DNA of 64,000 nucleotides from Spirabiliibacterium mucosae. GTDB taxonomy: Bacteria; Pseudomonadota; Gammaproteobacteria; Enterobacterales; Pasteurellaceae. The notes beneath the pieces were generated by a model. The model searched no databases. It was not told the origin of the DNA and saw nothing but the letters and a program-made list of their open reading frames with translations. Location of the stretch: NCBI RefSeq assembly GCF_014884965.1, contig NZ_JABTBO010000010.1, forward strand, positions 1 through 64,000, read 5' to 3'. Below are positions 10,274 through 22,517 of this stretch, piece by piece. The position numbers and the translations under genes were made by a program. How positions within the stretch are numbered: position 1 is the first letter of the stretch; every line of letters begins with the position of its first letter.

Positions 10274-10412
10274 AAGAAAAAGCCACCCAAGTGGGTGGCC
10301 TATAAACCAAATCGGTTCAAACTATACAGGAAGTTAAGAGTAGAACTCAAATCTAGAAAACTAGATAAAACACAACATCATACTTAAAGCAGCAGTTAAT
10401 TGCTTAAGTAAT
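10274..10412 (-). ncRNA. gcvB: GcvB small regulatory RNA
   Basis: GcvB is an Hfq-dependent RNA that represses amino-acid transport and biosynthesis mRNAs. The gap between ilvE and gcvA on the minus strand holds a stem (CTTAAGCA...TGCTTTAAG), then the GU-rich seed TATGATGTTGTGTTTTATC. Next comes ACTTCCTGTA, also present in E. coli GcvB, and an intrinsic terminator GCCACCC/GGGTGGC (10282-10299) with a T-run. It is divergent from gcvA, exactly as in E. coli and Pasteurella multocida. The seed pairs with AACACAACAT, the target motif reported for P. multocida GcvB. Length is about 140 nt, shorter than the E. coli RNA (about 205); the 5' end is predicted from the promoter. Confidence 0.85.
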
Positions 10413-10418
10413 GGTTGT

Positions 10419-10447
10419 ATTTTAAGGGCTCTTAACACGCGCAACAA
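10419..10447 (-). promoter_or_regulatory. Predicted gcvB promoter
   Basis: On the minus strand TTGTTG (10447-10442) and TAAAAT (10424-10419) are separated by 17 bases, giving a sigma-70-type promoter with a start near 10412. GcvA is expected to bind just upstream, between this promoter and its own gene. Confidence 0.6.
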
Positions 10448-10498
10448 TCTATATTTTTTTATCGCTTGCATTAGTTTTTTTATGAATAAGGACGCCGT

Positions 10499-11380
10499 AT
10501 GCAGAATAAAAATTTGCCGCCACTCAATGCACTCAAGGCGTTTGAAGCCTCGGCGCGGCTGTTGAGTTTCACCAAAGCGGCAGATGAGCTGTTTGTCACT
10601 CAGGCAGCGATAAGCCACCAAATCAAACTGCTCGAAGACTACCTCGGCCTGGCGCTGTTTGTGCGCAAAAACCGCACTTTGGTGCTCACCGATGAGGGCA
10701 GTGCCTATTATTACGATGTGCGCGCGGCATTGCAGCGCCTGGCGCAAGCCACGCGTAAACTTAAAAATCAACGCTCAAGCGAGCATTTGACCATCAAAGT
10801 GCCGCAAACCTTTGGCATGGCATGGCTAGTGCCGCACTTGGGCGAGTTCAACGCGCTGCATCCGCAAATTGAGGTGGCCATTCAAGGGGTGGATTATGAT
10901 GAAAGTGCGGTCATCACCGATGCCGATGTGGCGATTTTTTACGGTCGCGGCAACTGGGCGGGGTTAGACAGCCACCAGCTGTTTTCAGGCAAATTGTCAA
11001 TTCTTGCCTCACCCAATCTGCTGGCGCAAAAGCCGCTTGAAAGCGTCGAGGCGCTGAAAAATCACAACTTGCTGCACATTCACAACCGCGAAAACTGGCA
11101 GAGCATGGTCAATCACCTCGGCCTTGAAGACGTCGACATCGCCCACGGCGTGGTGTTTAGCCACACTTTTATGGCGCTGCAAGCGGCGGTGCACGGGCAA
11201 GGGGTGGTGCTGGCCAACACCATTTTGGCGCAAAAATACATCACCGAAGGGCTTTTAAGCGAGGTGTTTTTAACCGACGTGACGGATCCAAAATCATTTT
11301 ATGTAGTGTATCATAGCGACAACAAAGACAAAGCGCCGGTGGTGGCCTTTGTTGATTGGATTTCGCAACACAGCCAATAG
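10499..11380 (+). CDS. gcvA: LysR-type glycine cleavage system regulator GcvA
   Basis: GcvA controls the glycine cleavage genes and gcvB in response to glycine. The 293-residue product has the LysR helix-turn-helix at residues about 8-65 (PPLNALKAFEASARLLSFTK, DELFVTQAAISHQIKLLE) and a typical periplasmic-binding-like effector domain (VPQTFGMAWLVPHLGEF). AAGGA is eight bases before the ATG. Divergent gcvB and downstream ygdD-rlmM reproduce the E. coli arrangement, which supports the specific name. Confidence 0.93.
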   Translation: MQNKNLPPLNALKAFEASARLLSFTKAADELFVTQAAISHQIKLLEDYLGLALFVRKNRTLVLTDEGSAYYYDVRAALQRLAQATRKLKNQRSSEHLTIKVPQTFGMAWLVPHLGEFNALHPQIEVAIQGVDYDESAVITDADVAIFYGRGNWAGLDSHQLFSGKLSILASPNLLAQKPLESVEALKNHNLLHIHNRENWQSMVNHLGLEDVDIAHGVVFSHTFMALQAAVHGQGVVLANTILAQKYITEGLLSEVFLTDVTDPKSFYVVYHSDNKDKAPVVAFVDWISQHSQ

Positions 11381-11389
11381 GAGAGCATT

Positions 11390-11800
11390 ATGGGAAATCG
11401 ATTTTTAGTTTTAGCCGCCCTCAGCGGCTTGTTTTCAGTCACCTTTGGTGCTTACAGCGCCCACGCCTTGGCACCCGACATGAGTCCACTGGCACAAGAT
11501 TGGCTGACTAAGGCACAACATTATCAATTTGTTCACACCTTGGCGCTGTTGGCACTGGGCTTTTTTGTTGCCGCAACCAAACATCAGCCGCAGCCATCGT
11601 GCCGTCGCATGGGGCTCAACTGGATTGGTTATAGCTGGGCGGTGGGCATTGTGTGCTTTAGCGGCAGCTTGTATTTGATGGCAGCCACCGGCACCGAGGC
11701 GGTGAAATACCTCACCCCAATTGGCGGCGTGGCATTTATCCTCGGCTGGGGCGCGCTGGCGGTGATCAGCATCGGCAACTGCATTAAACCGCGGGATTAA
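11390..11800 (+). CDS. ygdD: DUF423 family inner-membrane protein
   Basis: This 136-residue protein has four predicted membrane spans and the DUF423 pattern of an N-terminal GLFSVTFGAYSAHAL followed by WLTKAQHYQFVHTLALLALG. Its biochemical role is not known. It begins nine bases after gcvA with AGGAG before the ATG and ends two bases before rlmM, so the three genes are probably cotranscribed. Confidence 0.88.
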   Translation: MGNRFLVLAALSGLFSVTFGAYSAHALAPDMSPLAQDWLTKAQHYQFVHTLALLALGFFVAATKHQPQPSCRRMGLNWIGYSWAVGIVCFSGSLYLMAATGTEAVKYLTPIGGVAFILGWGALAVISIGNCIKPRD

Positions 11801-11802
11801 GC

Positions 11803-13708
<1,906 letters not shown>

Positions 13709-13745
13709 TGCTAAAATTGCGCAAATTTAACGCACAGGAGAGCGC

Positions 13746-14171
13746 ATGCCAAAACTGACCGCACTTTTAAGCGCAAGCTTGCTTTTGGCCGCCTGCAGCA
13801 CAGCGATGACAACGCACACCCCCGACAGCCTGCTGGTGCGCCACTGGCAGGTGATTGAGCTTGACGGCAAGCCCGCCGAGGGCGATTATGCGCTGACGAT
13901 CGCGCGTGATGGCAAACTCAGTGCTTATTTTGGTTGCAATCGCATCATCGCCGCGCTTGAGCGCGCGCAAGACGGGCAGTTCAAACTCGCCTCAGATGTG
14001 GCCAGCACGCGTATGTTGTGCCCACACGGCGACGAGCAGCGTGGGATTGCGGCATTGCAAAGTGCGGTGCGCTATGATGTCGTCACCCGCAAGGCCCCCG
14101 TTGAGCGCTTGGAATTGCGTGACGGCTCTGGCAAGGTGCGTTTGACCGCACTTTATAGATTATTTAACTAA
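13746..14171 (+). CDS. META-domain (HslJ-like) lipoprotein
   Basis: A lipoprotein signal (MPKLTALLSASLLLAACS) with lipobox LAAC predicts acylation at Cys-17. The 141-residue chain then shows the META/DUF306 pattern: RHWQVIELDGKPA, YFGCNRIIAAL and STRMLCP. HslJ of E. coli is linked to novobiocin resistance and heat shock, and other META proteins act as envelope chaperones or inhibitors. No function can be assigned from this locus. GGAG is suitably placed before the ATG; the gene follows dapB by 37 bases. Confidence 0.75.
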   Translation: MPKLTALLSASLLLAACSTAMTTHTPDSLLVRHWQVIELDGKPAEGDYALTIARDGKLSAYFGCNRIIAALERAQDGQFKLASDVASTRMLCPHGDEQRGIAALQSAVRYDVVTRKAPVERLELRDGSGKVRLTALYRLFN

Positions 14172-14201
14172 CCGCCAACGTGCGGTTTTTTATCGCGCCA
14201 A

Positions 14202-14239
14202 AATGAATATTTATTCTTAAAAATGAATATTTATGGTGG
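14202..14239 (+). promoter_or_regulatory. Tandem ARG boxes (ArgR operator) before argG
   Basis: AATGAATATTTATTCTTA (14202-14219) fits the 18-bp ArgR consensus (TGAAT-N4-ATTC core) almost fully. A second, weaker copy with TGAATATTTAT follows at 14222-14239, spaced two bases away. ArgR hexamers bind such pairs, so argG is probably repressed by arginine. Confidence 0.85.
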
Positions 14240-14264
14240 ACAACAACGTGAAAAATTTGGATAA

Positions 14265-15647
<1,383 letters not shown>

Positions 15648-15665
15648 GCGATAACCGCTAAGATG

Positions 15666-15698
15666 ACCGCACTTTGCTGAAAAGTGCGGTTTTTTTTG
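15666..15698 (+). terminator. argG terminator from paired uptake sequences
   Basis: ACCGCACTTT, a GCTGA loop, AAAGTGCGGT and eight T residues form a strong intrinsic terminator. Confidence 0.9.
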
Positions 15699-15786
15699 CT
15701 CTTTTTTCACACCCTGTGTAGCTTTGGAATTTTTTTTAGCGCAAAAATAAGGTAGAATTCCGCTTTATTTTGTTGAAGGATACGCA

Positions 15787-17085
15787 ATGTTAAGTCGTAA
15801 AGAACTGGCTGTGCTCGGGATGATGATTTTTTCGCTCTTTCTCGGCGCTGGTAATATTATTTTCCCGCCAATGGAAGGGTATCACGCCGGCACAAGCTGG
15901 CTTTGGGCGGCGTTGGGTTTTGTGCTCACAGGCGTGCTGATGCCGTTTATCACCTTGATTGTGGTTTCCGTTAAAGGCCGCGGTGAGGCGCTTTCAACCG
16001 ATTTGCCAAAATGGGCGGGCGTGGTGTTTTGGTCGATTTTGTATTTGGTGATCGGCTCTACGTTTGCGATGCCGCGGGTGACCAACGTCGCCTTTGAAAT
16101 GGCCTGGGTGCCGCTTGATATATATATCGGCGAAAACGCCCATTTAATTTTCGCGGCGGCGTTTAACCTCATAGGGATGTTTTTCATGCTTGGGCGCAGC
16201 ACCATGATTTCCACTATCGGGAAGTTTATGGCGCCGGCGTTGCTGATTTTGTTACTCATTGTCGCCTATGGCGTGATCACAAACCCGATTTCACCGATGG
16301 TGGCGCCAAGCCACGCCTATGCTGAAAATTCCGCGGTGATCACAGGCTTAGTCGGCGGTTATCAAACCATGGACGTGCTTTCAGCGATGGCGTTCGGCGG
16401 CATTGTGGCGCGCGCAATGGCCGTTAATGGCGTGAAAGACAGCAAAGCGATTGTGAAATACACCCTCACTGCGGGCACGATTTCCGTGCTGTTGCTCTCT
16501 GGGCTCTACTTCTGCTTGTTTTATCTGGGTGCGACCAGCGAGCAGGTGGCGAGCAGCTCAACCAACGGCGGGCAGATTTTCGCGCGTTCGGTGGACGTGC
16601 TCTTCGGCCGCCAAGGCTCGTGGATCATGAGCGGCATCGTGATGCTGGCCAACCTCACCACCTTGGTAGGCGTGACCAGCGCGTGCGCCGATTATTTCTC
16701 GAAGTTCCACCACCGTTTGAACTACCGCTTTTTTGTCATTTTGTTCACCATTTTAACCATCATCATCTCAGACACGGGGCTAGACACCTTGCTGCGCGTG
16801 ACCATTCCTGCGTTGTTGTTGATTTATCCGATCGCGATCATGCTGGTGGTATTGCAACTGCTGCGCCCACGCTTGCCGAATGTGGCGCTGGCGTATAATC
16901 TCACCATTGCCGTGACCGCACTTTTAAGTGCGTGTGACAGCTTGAAAAATATGGAGCTATTGCCACAAGGGATTGCGCAGGTGGTGGAGCATATTCCGCT
17001 GGCCAATCAAGGCTTGATGTGGCTGCTGCCGGCGGCAGTTGCTTTGGCGGTGAGTGTGTTGCTTGGCAAAGCAAAAGCGAAATAA
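15787..17085 (+). CDS. brnQ: Branched-chain amino acid carrier (LIVCS family)
   Basis: BrnQ imports leucine, isoleucine and valine in symport with Na+ or H+. The 432-residue protein has about 12 hydrophobic spans and the family-defining start MMIFSLFLGAGNIIFPPMEG, followed by IGSTFAMPRVTNVAFEM and GGYQTMDVLSAMAFGGIV. GAAGGA precedes the ATG. It is a single gene with its own promoter region after the argG terminator. Confidence 0.95.
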   Translation: MLSRKELAVLGMMIFSLFLGAGNIIFPPMEGYHAGTSWLWAALGFVLTGVLMPFITLIVVSVKGRGEALSTDLPKWAGVVFWSILYLVIGSTFAMPRVTNVAFEMAWVPLDIYIGENAHLIFAAAFNLIGMFFMLGRSTMISTIGKFMAPALLILLLIVAYGVITNPISPMVAPSHAYAENSAVITGLVGGYQTMDVLSAMAFGGIVARAMAVNGVKDSKAIVKYTLTAGTISVLLLSGLYFCLFYLGATSEQVASSSTNGGQIFARSVDVLFGRQGSWIMSGIVMLANLTTLVGVTSACADYFSKFHHRLNYRFFVILFTILTIIISDTGLDTLLRVTIPALLLIYPIAIMLVVLQLLRPRLPNVALAYNLTIAVTALLSACDSLKNMELLPQGIAQVVEHIPLANQGLMWLLPAAVALAVSVLLGKAKAK

Positions 17086-17160
17086 TTGCCACAGGGCTGG
17101 CGCAAAGCGTGCGTTAGGATTATAATACTTGACTAAAACAGAAAACTATTAGAGGCAATT

Positions 17161-17499
17161 ATGGAAACGATTGAACGCATTAAACAACAAATTAGCGAAA
17201 ACCCGATTCTGCTGTATATGAAAGGCTCGCCGAAGTTTCCGTCTTGTGGCTTTTCAGCGCGCGCCGTTGAGGCATTGATTCACTGCAAAGTGCCGTTTGG
17301 CTATGTGGATATTTTACAAAACCCCGACATTCGCGCCGAGCTGCCAAACTACGCCAATTGGCCAACCTTCCCGCAATTGTGGGTGGAAGGGGAGCTCATC
17401 GGCGGTTGTGACATCATTATGGAAATGTTCCAACAAGGCGAATTGCAACCGCTGCTAAGCGAAGTGGCAGCCAAGCACCAAGACGACGCGCAAGCGTAA
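17161..17499 (+). CDS. grxD: Monothiol glutaredoxin (CGFS type)
   Basis: Grx4-type proteins bind a [2Fe-2S] cluster with glutathione and carry it to target apoproteins, often with BolA. The 112-residue product has YMKGSPKFPSCGFSARAVEA with the CGFS active site at about residue 30. NWPTFPQLWVEGELIGGCDI supplies the glutathione-binding TFPQ and GGCD loops. AGAGGCA stands before the ATG. It is monocistronic and converges with cdd. Confidence 0.96.
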   Translation: METIERIKQQISENPILLYMKGSPKFPSCGFSARAVEALIHCKVPFGYVDILQNPDIRAELPNYANWPTFPQLWVEGELIGGCDIIMEMFQQGELQPLLSEVAAKHQDDAQA

Positions 17500-17518
17500 T
17501 TTTCTTAAGCTAAAATGC

Positions 17519-17552
17519 AAAGTGCGGTCAGCTCATCACTGACCGCACTTTT
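17519..17552. terminator. Bidirectional terminator between grxD and cdd
   Basis: A 13-bp stem, AAAGTGCGGTCAG with CTGACCGCACTTT, made from two facing uptake sequences. Confidence 0.8.
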
Positions 17553-17553
17553 G

Positions 17554-18471
17554 TTATTCTAGGCTGACAAACTCCAGCGGCAGCTTGCACAGCGTGGCTA
17601 GCAGTTGTTGCGCCATCACTTTTTGGCTCAGTGGTGATTTTTTCTCAATCAACACCGCGCGTTTGATGTTTTGCAGCTCAAAGCCACTTAAAATCAAATG
17701 GTTAATCGCTACCTGCAACGCATTCAAACTTGGGTTGAATGCGGCATTTTCAGCATAACTGCCCCAGAAGTAGAAACTGTCTTCTGTCTCCAATGCTGCG
17801 CCGGCAAAGGCGCCGCTATAAGGCGCATGGCTGATGTTAAGGCCAGCCAGTGCCGCCTCGTGCAATGGGTCTTCACACAGCAACAAATAGCCATTATCCC
17901 GTGGCAGCAACAGCCGCTCATTAATGTCGAGATCATTGGGCCCAAAACTGTGGGGCAGGAAGGTTTTCAGCGCATTATTCGGATTTTCAGGCAAGTTAAT
18001 CACCAATCCGTCGGCTTTGTTGAGCTCATTCATAAATTGCCGGCAATGCCCGCACGGCGCGTAATTGACCGAAATCTCGCGAAGCGCGGTTTCGCCCCGA
18101 ATCCAAGCGTGGGCAATGGCGCTTTGCTCGGCGTGCACCGTTTGCTGAATGCAGCTGGCTTTGAACTCTAAATTCGCACCAAAATAAAACGCGCCACTTT
18201 CACCAATGGCAATGGCGCCAACGTTGAATTTCGAAATTGGCGTGTGAGCATACGCACTCGCCACCGGCAACAGCGCCAGCGACAACTCGCGTGCGGTGAG
18301 GTTGAACTTGTCGCACAAATGGCGCACCGCAAAGTGCGGTAAGTAGGCATTAAAACGCTGCTCGCTGAACAGCGTGAACACCGTTTGCGCCAAGGCTTGG
18401 TCTTTTAACTGCCCACAGGCCTCGCGCACTTTGTCCGAAATGTGATGTTCTGGCTGATAATGGTTTGGCAT
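17554..18471 (-). CDS. cdd: Cytidine deaminase (two-domain type)
   Basis: Cdd deaminates cytidine and deoxycytidine to uridine nucleosides for salvage. The 305-residue protein is of the long enterobacterial class. The catalytic domain has the zinc motif VHAEQSAIAHAWIRGE (His and catalytic Glu) and APCGHCRQFMNEL (two Cys ligands), and a second non-catalytic copy of the fold makes up the C-terminal half. AGGTG lies four bases before the ATG at 18471, which is preferred over the TTG-like start four codons upstream. Confidence 0.96.
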   Translation of the reverse strand: MPNHYQPEHHISDKVREACGQLKDQALAQTVFTLFSEQRFNAYLPHFAVRHLCDKFNLTARELSLALLPVASAYAHTPISKFNVGAIAIGESGAFYFGANLEFKASCIQQTVHAEQSAIAHAWIRGETALREISVNYAPCGHCRQFMNELNKADGLVINLPENPNNALKTFLPHSFGPNDLDINERLLLPRDNGYLLLCEDPLHEAALAGLNISHAPYSGAFAGAALETEDSFYFWGSYAENAAFNPSLNALQVAINHLILSGFELQNIKRAVLIEKKSPLSQKVMAQQLLATLCKLPLEFVSLE

Positions 18472-18520
18472 ATAGCACCTCATTTATTGTTATTATTGCC
18501 CTCATATTACGCGAAAAAGA

Positions 18521-18551
18521 ACAAAAGGTCTTCGAAAAAAGACCTTTTTGT
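18521..18551 (-). terminator. pot operon terminator
   Basis: On the minus strand AAAAAGGTC and GACCTTTT form a stem around TTTTTTCGAA, followed by a T-rich stretch. It lies just after potC and before cdd. Confidence 0.7.
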
Positions 18552-18582
18552 GAGTTATGTCAACAATATAGTCGGTGAGTGG

Positions 18583-19347
18583 CTATTTTTTGCGTGTTAA
18601 CAGCAAACTGATAGTGACGAGGACCAGCGAGAGGATGATCATCAAAAATGCCAGTGCGTTGATTTCTGGCGTCACGCCCGTTTTCACCATCGAGAAGATT
18701 TTCAGCGGTAAAATCTCGTAGCTGATGCCGCTGACAAATGAAGACACCACCACATCATCCAGCGAGATGGTGAAGCTCAACAGCCAGCCGGAGACGATCG
18801 CCGGCAGCGCCAGTGGCAGGATGATTTTGCCCAAAATGGTCAACTCGCTGGCGCCGAGATCTTTGGCGGCTTCAAGCATTTTGATATCAAACCCCTTAAG
18901 GCGCGATAAAATCGTGATCACCACATAAGGCAGGCAGAAGGTGATGTGCGCCAGCAACAGCGAGGTGAAGCCCAGCTGCAAGCTAAAGAGCATAAACAGC
19001 GCCAACAGGCTCACCGCCATCACGATATCAGGCGACATCATCACCACAAACAGCATGCCGCCGACAAATTGCTTGCCGCGAAAGCGGTAGCGATACAGCG
19101 CAATGGCCGTCAGCCCGCCGATAATGGTCGCCATGCTGGCGGCAAAAAAGGCGATGGTGACAGAGTGTACCGCTGCTTGAATTAAGGTGTCGTTTTGGGC
19201 GAGATTTTCATACCACTTCCAGGTGAAGCCCTTCCAGCTCAGGCCGTAGCGGTCTTCGTTGAAGGAGTTGATAATCAGGATAATAATTGGAATATAGAGG
19301 TAGCTATAAACCAAAAACATAAAACCGCCGCGTAAATATTTGCCCAT
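18583..19347 (-). CDS. potC: Spermidine/putrescine ABC transporter, permease PotC
   Basis: PotC is one of two inner-membrane permeases of the polyamine importer. The 254-residue protein has six predicted spans and the EAA loop ([22 protein letters not shown]) that docks to PotA. The ATG overlaps the potB stop by one base (TAATG), which implies translational coupling. A terminator follows directly, and no potD follows potC as it does in H. influenzae and E. coli, so the receptor must be encoded elsewhere. Confidence 0.95.
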   Translation of the reverse strand: MGKYLRGGFMFLVYSYLYIPIIILIINSFNEDRYGLSWKGFTWKWYENLAQNDTLIQAAVHSVTIAFFAASMATIIGGLTAIALYRYRFRGKQFVGGMLFVVMMSPDIVMAVSLLALFMLFSLQLGFTSLLLAHITFCLPYVVITILSRLKGFDIKMLEAAKDLGASELTILGKIILPLALPAIVSGWLLSFTISLDDVVVSSFVSGISYEILPLKIFSMVKTGVTPEINALAFLMIILSLVLVTISLLLTRKK

Positions 19348-20207
19348 TATTCTAACTCCGGTTTTTTGTTAAGTAACTTGCCTGCACGGTAATACACGTA
19401 GAGCAATAACGCCATTAACACTGTCAGCCCAATGCTAATCGCCGAGCCAAACGGCCAGTTGCGGGAGACCAAAAATTCGTTTTTGATCACATTCCCCACC
19501 AGCAGGATTTTTGACCCACCGAGCAAATCGGCGACGTAGAACATCCCCATTGCTGGCAGCAGCACCAGCAAGCAACCAGCGATAATGCCTGGCATCGTCA
19601 GTGGCAAAATGATTTTGACAAAGCGCTGAAAGGCGTTGGCGCCGAGGTCTTTGGCGGCTTCAAGCAAGCGAGCGTCGAGCTTTTCAATCGCGGAGTAGAG
19701 CGGCAAAATCATAAACGGCAGCAAAATGTACACCAAGCCGATGATGACCGCACTTTCACTGTTGATGATGCGCAGTGGCGTGTCGATAATGCCTAACGAA
19801 ATCAAGGTGTTGTTGAGGACACCGCGCGCGCCGAGAAAAATTTTCATGCCGTAGATGCGAATCAGTGAGTTGGTCCAAAACGGCAAAATCACCATAAACA
19901 GCAGAATCGGGCGGTATTTTTGCGGCAGCCGCGCGATGAAAAACGCGAACGGATAGCCCACCAGTAAGCACACAATGGTGGCAATGCCCGACATATACAG
20001 CGAGTTCCAAATCACTTTGGCATAAAGCGGGTCGACAAGGCGCTTGTAGCTGTCGAGTGAAAAGGTGAAATCAATCAGCTCGCTGCTGTCGCGGGTTAAA
20101 AAGCTCGCCCCGAGCACCAGCAAATTGGGCACGAGGATGAAAAAGATCAACCAGGCGAAAATCACCGCCACGGTCATGGTTTGAAAATTACGCGTTGTTA
20201 TCTTCAT
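19347..20207 (-). CDS. potB: Spermidine/putrescine ABC transporter, permease PotB
   Basis: The partner permease, 286 residues with six predicted spans and the EAA loop [20 protein letters not shown]. Its ATG at 20207 lies inside the last codons of potA (20-base overlap), so potA, potB and potC are translated as a coupled unit. PotB and PotC form the heterodimeric channel energised by PotA. Confidence 0.95.
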   Translation of the reverse strand: MKITTRNFQTMTVAVIFAWLIFFILVPNLLVLGASFLTRDSSELIDFTFSLDSYKRLVDPLYAKVIWNSLYMSGIATIVCLLVGYPFAFFIARLPQKYRPILLFMVILPFWTNSLIRIYGMKIFLGARGVLNNTLISLGIIDTPLRIINSESAVIIGLVYILLPFMILPLYSAIEKLDARLLEAAKDLGANAFQRFVKIILPLTMPGIIAGCLLVLLPAMGMFYVADLLGGSKILLVGNVIKNEFLVSRNWPFGSAISIGLTVLMALLLYVYYRAGKLLNKKPELE

Positions 20208-21306
20208 TTTCCAACACCACTTCCCAGCTTTCTACCCAGGTGATTGCCACTTTTTGGTTTAAGGAGTGATCCACATCAGGGTCATCTTCATTGAAAAACT
20301 CACTGATGAGCACAATTTTGCCGTTTTCCAGCTCGATGGTGGAATCCAGCGTCATGCCTTTGTAGTTTCGCTCGCGCACAAAGCCGATCAAACCATTGCC
20401 TTTTTCGCCGTGGTTGACCTCTTCCAAGCGCAGATCCTCAGGGCGGAGCAGCACTTTGAGCTTGGCGCCAACATCAAAAGTGCGGTTGGCGTAGATATCA
20501 CAAATGCGGCCTTCCACATTGGCGCGCAGGCGGCGCTCGTCAAGGCGCTCGATCACGGTGGCGTCAAAGATATTGATTTCACCAATAAAGCGCGCGACAA
20601 ACAGCGAGTTTGGCTCTTCGTAGATTTCACGCGGGGTGCCGTCTTGTTGCAATTTACCTTCACGCAGCACAATGATGCGATCCGACATACTCAAGGCTTC
20701 TTCTTGGTCGTGGGTGACAAAAATAAAGGTGATGCCCAACTGGCGCTGCAATGCTTTGAGTTCGTTTTGCATTTGCTTGCGCAAGTTGTAGTCAAGGGCA
20801 GAGAGGGATTCGTCAAGCAGCAGCACTTTTGGCTTGTTGACCACCGCGCGGGCAATCGCCACACGTTGTTGCTGGCCGCCGGAGAGCTGCGCGGGCTTAC
20901 GTTTGGCATACGCTTCAAGCTGCACCATGCGCAAGGCTTCCATCACGCGCGGTTTAATTTCATCCGCCGGCACTTGTTGCATTTTTAAGCCAAAGGCTAC
21001 GTTATCATAAATGCTCATGTGCGGGAACAGGGCATAGCTTTGAAACACCGTGTTAACCGGCCGTTGCTCGGCGGGCATGTCGCTGATGTCTTGCCCATCG
21101 AGGATAATTTGCCCACCATCGAGGGATTCAAAGCCTGCAATCAGGCGCAAAATGGTGGTTTTACCGCAGCCAGATGGCCCCAAAATCGTGATAAATTCAC
21201 CGTTATTGATCGACAACGAAAAATTGTCGATGATGGCCTTTCCGTCAAACTCTTTGCGGATGGAACGCAGCTCAATAACGGGCGCAGCGTTGACAATAGT
21301 TTCCAC
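20188..21306 (-). CDS. potA: Spermidine/putrescine ABC transporter, ATPase PotA
   Basis: PotA hydrolyses ATP to drive polyamine import. The 372-residue protein has Walker [16 protein letters not shown] near residue 43, signature [15 protein letters not shown] near 141, Walker [14 protein letters not shown] and a C-terminal TOBE regulatory domain ([11 protein letters not shown]). It begins with GTG at 21306; GGGGGA lies some 12 bases upstream and no ATG is available at the conserved N-terminus. First gene of the potABC operon. Confidence 0.95.
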   Translation of the reverse strand: METIVNAAPVIELRSIRKEFDGKAIIDNFSLSINNGEFITILGPSGCGKTTILRLIAGFESLDGGQIILDGQDISDMPAEQRPVNTVFQSYALFPHMSIYDNVAFGLKMQQVPADEIKPRVMEALRMVQLEAYAKRKPAQLSGGQQQRVAIARAVVNKPKVLLLDESLSALDYNLRKQMQNELKALQRQLGITFIFVTHDQEEALSMSDRIIVLREGKLQQDGTPREIYEEPNSLFVARFIGEINIFDATVIERLDERRLRANVEGRICDIYANRTFDVGAKLKVLLRPEDLRLEEVNHGEKGNGLIGFVRERNYKGMTLDSTIELENGKIVLISEFFNEDDPDVDHSLNQKVAITWVESWEVVLENEDNNA

Positions 21307-21598
21307 TTTCTTTGGTTTCCCCCTTTACGATTGACGCGCAATCATGGTTGTTTTAGGTCAATACAAAGGCGTAAGAATACCACAATTGATTTTAAGATGA
21401 CAAAAAATTCCGCGCATTTTTGGCCATTTTTGCAAACTTTTTTCACGCTATAAAAGTGCGGTTTTACTGTTTGATTTTATTGCGGTTTTTTGGCCTTTTT
21501 AAACGGCTTGAAAATCGCCTTTAAGATTTTGCTTAAACGCCCTTGGCTTTTTGTGGTAGAATCCGCGCAAACTTGTGAAATACACCAAAAGGAACACT

Positions 21599-22081
21599 AT
21601 GAAACACATTGAAGGCCAGTTGAGCGCGCCGAATGCCCGCATTGCGGTGGCGATTGCCCGCTTTAACAGCTTTATCAACGACAGCCTGCAAGCAGGCGCG
21701 GTGGACGCACTCAAACGCGTCGGCCAAGTCAAAGACGACAACATCACGATTGTGAAAGTGCCTGGCGCCTATGAGCTGCCACTGGTGGTGCGCCGCTTGG
21801 CGGCCACAGGCGAGTATGACGCGATTGTCGCCCTCGGTACTGTGATACGCGGTGGCACAGCGCACTTTGAGTATGTCGCCGGCGAAGCGGCCAGTGGCCT
21901 AGGCCAAGTGGCAATGCTGGCGGATTTGCCCGTGGCTTTTGGCGTGTTAACCACAGAAAACATTGAGCAAGCGATTGAGCGCGCAGGTACCAAAGCTGGC
22001 AACAAAGGCGCTGAGGCGGCAATGGTCGCGCTTGAGATGATCAGCGTGCTTGAGCAAATCAAACAAGGGGGCAAAAAATGA
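21599..22081 (+). CDS. ribH: 6,7-dimethyl-8-ribityllumazine synthase
   Basis: RibH joins a ribityl-pyrimidinedione with 3,4-dihydroxybutanone phosphate in riboflavin synthesis. The 160-residue product has [35 protein letters not shown] and [19 protein letters not shown], the three substrate-binding signatures including the catalytic histidine. AAAGGA precedes the ATG at 21599. No FMN riboswitch is recognisable upstream. Its last bases overlap nusB (ATGA). Confidence 0.97.
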   Translation: MKHIEGQLSAPNARIAVAIARFNSFINDSLQAGAVDALKRVGQVKDDNITIVKVPGAYELPLVVRRLAATGEYDAIVALGTVIRGGTAHFEYVAGEAASGLGQVAMLADLPVAFGVLTTENIEQAIERAGTKAGNKGAEAAMVALEMISVLEQIKQGGKK

Positions 22082-22488
22082 GTAAAGTTTCCCCGCGTCA
22101 TCGCGCGCGCGAATGCGCACTGCAAGCGCTCTATTCTTGGTTGATGTCGCAAAATGACGTCGCCGATGTGGAAGTGGCGTTTATGCTTGAGCAAGACATG
22201 AAAGGCGTGGACGTGGTCTATTTCCGCACCCTGTTGCAAGACACTGTCGCCCATGAAGATGAACTGAAAGCCTTGATTGAACCGCACTTAGATCGCGCGT
22301 TCAAAAGCCTTGACCCAATCGAGCGCGTATTGTTGTTGATGGCCGCCTGTGAGCTGCGTTTTCAAGACGTGCCTTATAAAGTGGTGATCAACGAAGCGGT
22401 GGAAGTGGCCAAAACCTTCGGCGCGGAAGAAGGCCACAAATACATTAACGGTGTGTTAGACAAAATTGCACAAGGTCTTGCGAAATAA
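22078..22488 (+). CDS. nusB: Transcription antitermination factor NusB
   Basis: NusB binds boxA RNA with NusE and helps antitermination on rRNA operons. The 136-residue product starts with [19 protein letters not shown] and contains [19 protein letters not shown] and [20 protein letters not shown], all typical of NusB. A four-base overlap with ribH indicates coupling. The ribH-nusB-thiL-pgpA order is the standard gammaproteobacterial one. Confidence 0.97.
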   Translation: MSKVSPRHRARECALQALYSWLMSQNDVADVEVAFMLEQDMKGVDVVYFRTLLQDTVAHEDELKALIEPHLDRAFKSLDPIERVLLLMAACELRFQDVPYKVVINEAVEVAKTFGAEEGHKYINGVLDKIAQGLAK

Positions 22489-22517
22489 AACATCACCTCA
22501 TGTTGTAAGGAGTGCTT

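Noticed and set aside
20266-20988. 240-codon open frame opposite potA
   Set aside because: Antisense shadow of the conserved ATPase gene.
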